Assembly: GCA_013399015.1 (NCBI GenBank)
Contig: VWZX01001042.1
Location: 597,893 to 661,892, forward strand
DNA: 64,000 nt
Reading direction: 5' to 3'
From: Galbula dea
Lineage: Eukaryota > Chordata > Aves > Piciformes > Galbulidae
How positions within the stretch are numbered: position 1 is the first letter of the stretch; every line of letters starts with the position of its first letter. The position numbers and the translations under genes are program-made. A model generated the notes under the pieces. That model made no database searches. It worked only from the letters and a program-made list of their open reading frames with translations, and had not been told where the DNA came from. Shown here one piece after another: positions 61,193 through 64,000 of the stretch.

Positions 61193-62618
61193 AATTTTAT
61201 CTGAGGGATTCAATTCTTTTCTCAGTTCTGCAGAGTGTATTCCAGTGGGCTGGAGGACTTGTTTGTGAGTATACTGCCCACTTAATAAAACTGCTTCATG
61301 TTAATATTGTCCCAGGTCAGGTAAGCAGTCCTTCTGCACTGAGACTTGAGGCATTGCGTTTTGTTTATTTGTATTATTGCAGTGTTAAGAAGCCATAGGT
61401 ATAGATCAAGACACAGAGTGTGTCTCTGTTCACAGAGTGAACAGAGAATTTATCAAGATTTATAATATCTGCAAACTTGGTCATTCTCACAATTTGAAGT
61501 GAATCCATGAATAACAGAATCTTCCAATTTGTTCTGGGTTTTGTTTGTTTTATATAGCCATTCACGCCTTGGCAGAAGACAAGTAAATACATAAACTGTA
61601 CTTATGGCTGTAACATCCTAGGACAACTACATTATCTCACAGCACAATATGCTAGCTCTTCCAAAAATGTGGCATGACCAGGTGCAGAGATTATTTTTCT
61701 GCTTCTCTGACTGCAGAAATACAGACTCATTTAAGAGCACAGCTGTTTCCAGAGAAATCAGCCCCTCCTCTAAATGAACCTTTGTTTTTGAAAAGTAAGC
61801 CCAGCTTTTCCTTTGCAGTTCCCCTGGCCTGGAGACTGTCAGAAGCTGAAGACTGAGATCTGGTGAGGCTGTGCTGGGAAATGACTTGGCACCAGCTTTT
61901 CTGTTCCTCTGTGGGCATCAGGGGACAGCCTGGGCCCTCTATCAGTACCTCTGAGGTTACTGAGATGGCACTAAAATGAGAAGAGCAGTTGGTGAGAATA
62001 ACTCTCTGTGTTCCTCTATATGCAACACAAAAGTGCTTAAGATATACCTGACAGGTGACCTGACTGATTTCATGTGCTCTTGCACTGAAATTGTTGAGTG
62101 TCAAGTATTTGCTATTAAAATCTATGCATGCATACAGAGATAAAATCTCCATTTTAGTGAAAAAAGGGAAAGTTATATAGACTATAGTATCAGCATCTGA
62201 GTAACTTCTAAATTTGTATGCAGTATAAAAATACATTGTGAAAGTAAAATAACCAGTTTATAGTCCTCTGGGGAAAGGGATCCTTCCAAAGTGTGGAAAC
62301 AGAGCAGTCACTGTGGCTTAACACTAATGTACTGTGAAGAATGAATTATTTTAGCTTAGTGGCTGACTTAAAAGATAAGCTGTAAAGAATGACTTAAATT
62401 GAGCCAAAAATACATTTTAAATTTTGATGTGAAAAAAAAGAAGAAACATACAGTCCTTTTGGCTACTTCCTCAGTCTCAGTATCAACAAGCTATTTGTGA
62501 ATCTGCTTCTCTGAGTATCTGGAAAACTCAGCTCTGTGCTAGTCTTTCTCTCCCTATGTTTAAATCTACTGTGGATGCTCATGCAGTAACTTTAAAATCA
62601 GTACTGTTTTGCTTCCAG

Positions 62619-62768
62619 CATGTTTTTGCAGCTCAGAAGGATGTCATTTCACCTACAACAGAAGTTAACGTGGATCTACAAATTGCTGTGTGTGTGCAGT
62701 CTCCACGGGTGATGCTTCTGAGAGCAGATTTGCAGCGATACAGGCTCAGTATGCATATTCTGCATAGA
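62619..62768 (+). other. Exon-like open segment of unknown identity
   Basis: A good acceptor (TTTTGCTTCCAG ending at 62,618) and a consensus donor (GTAAGT from 62,769) bracket exactly 150 bases, 50 codons, open in phase 0. The peptide (includes SPTTEVNVDLQIAVCVQ and RADLQRYRLSMHILHR) matches nothing I know, and no partner exon was found. It may be chance or a lncRNA exon. Confidence 0.2.
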
Positions 62769-64000
62769 GTAAGTGGAGTGACTTAGGGAGTATTTTCTGA
62801 ATGTCTTTAGAAATTATTAAAGTGTGCTCCAAATTGCAAAATGTCTTGCCCAGAGACTAGTCACTTTGCTAGCCCAATGGGCAGTATATGGGATCACACC
62901 AGCAGCCTGTGCATGCTGATCTCTAATGCTGCTCTTGCTGGGATGTTTCCTATGGTACTGCCTCACTTGTTTTGTGAGTGTTTGGTGGAAAAGTGTGTTT
63001 TTCTGTTTTTCTGGTAGTAGCTATTCTTTTCCTAGGGTTTGTTGGAGCAAGTTACTTGAATATGATTTTTTTGCCTCCCAGGGTTGTCGCTGTAGAAGTG
63101 ACCCACGCCAGGACATGGGTTTATAGCTGACACATCTCCTGGAGGAGCAGGGGGACTCTGACAGGCCTGTGAATGAGAACAGCTCTTTGTTTACAGATGT
63201 GACAGAACCTAAGCAACTGTGAGGAGTGAGAGCTGCCCTCATTAGGAGCATCAAAAGAGCATAGAGTTCCAGCCTTTTTTTTGACTGTAAAGGGAACCTT
63301 GCAACTGGTTTTTAGAATACTCTGTGCAATGAGCACCTTTGGGAAGGGAGAAATTATGCCTTCTGTGGAAGCAATTTGATATGCCTGGTGAGAAGAAGCA
63401 GGATGAGTCTATTTGCCCTTTTAGTGGTTTTGGATACTTTAGGGAAAAGACATGAGGGGATCCAGCTCAAAGCTCCCCCTGCCTCAGGTACCAGCACAGT
63501 CATATTCATTAGTGAATTTTTATTGCCAGGCATGAATAAATTACTAGATATCTGGTGCTTGCAGACAAGCAGAGGAAAAGCTGCCTGGGAAAGCTTGGAT
63601 TTAAAGCAGATTTTTGGTCTCTAATATAAATAGCCCTTTTTGTTTGAGGTGTAGGTTCTTACATCCTTGTTAATTCAAATGCAATCATACTCTGGATCAG
63701 TGCAGTCTTGTCTCAGTTGGAGAGCTGTGATAAATCTGTTCAAATCTCATTCTGTCAGATCACTCTGTGCCAACAGAGGTAATAATGAAAGCTTAGATAT
63801 GAAAACAGTTGTTTTTTCTGGCAACAAACTATATGGAGGTTCAACTGGAGTGTTTTATTGCTTCAGTACAATATCACTTTAAATTGGTTGCACTTTTATC
63901 AAAGCACTACATATATTTAGTGTTAGGTCTATTTCTATATGAAGCAGAGGCAGCCATAAAAAGCAATGAAGTCAAGTCAAAATTGCTATTTTCTATACTG

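Noticed and set aside
61727..62236. 169-codon minus-strand open frame
   Set aside because: No family motif, AT-rich codon usage resembling flanking DNA, and no splice or promoter context; a chance frame is likeliest.
1..64000. Bacterial-type systems (operons, CRISPR, phage defence)
   Set aside because: The window is clearly a vertebrate nuclear locus: spliced genes, CR1 retroelements, CpG islands and no repeat-spacer arrays.

Overview
This is a window of a vertebrate nuclear genome, almost certainly a bird. Genes are split into short exons with GT/AG introns. The only abundant interspersed repeat is the CR1 non-LTR retrotransposon, mostly 5'-truncated, with the typical tail ending in ATTCTRTG-type octamers. 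Two or three CpG islands sit in AT-rich DNA. There is no prokaryotic operon, CRISPR array or phage. I found no previously undescribed multi-gene system; the points of interest are retroelement and regulatory details.

Left half (2,451-39,130, minus strand): most of ATP10D, a class-5 P4-type ATPase (lipid flippase) gene. I resolved a probable non-coding first exon in a CpG island (donor at 39,129) and 18 coding exons (29,201 down to 2,451). They join without a frame break into 1,180 codons, ending after transmembrane segment M6. The exons for M7-M10 and the C-terminus lie beyond the left edge. All core catalytic motifs are present (DGET, DKTGT, TGDK, GDGAND).

Middle (39.6-48.3 kb): an AT-rich intergenic spacer with one antisense CR1 fragment and no convincing gene. 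ATP10D and COMMD8 are transcribed away from each other across it, the same head-to-head order as in other amniotes.

Right half (48,527-53,800, plus strand): the complete COMMD8 gene, five coding exons and 176 codons, with a CpG-island promoter containing NRF1-like, E-box and TFIIIC B-box motifs. COMMD8 is a subunit of the Commander/CCC endosomal recycling complex. Downstream (54.3-64 kb) lie several CR1 fragments, a small orphan CpG island and one exon-like open segment. GABRB1, expected next from synteny, is not visible in the window.

Main points for a second look: a CR1 fragment lying directly against the splice acceptor of ATP10D exon 14; a tRNA-Glu 3' half fused to a CR1 tail (SINE-like); an ATP10D upstream ORF that would overlap the start codon; a perfect TFIIIC B-box in the COMMD8 promoter; and a coding A11 run in ATP10D.
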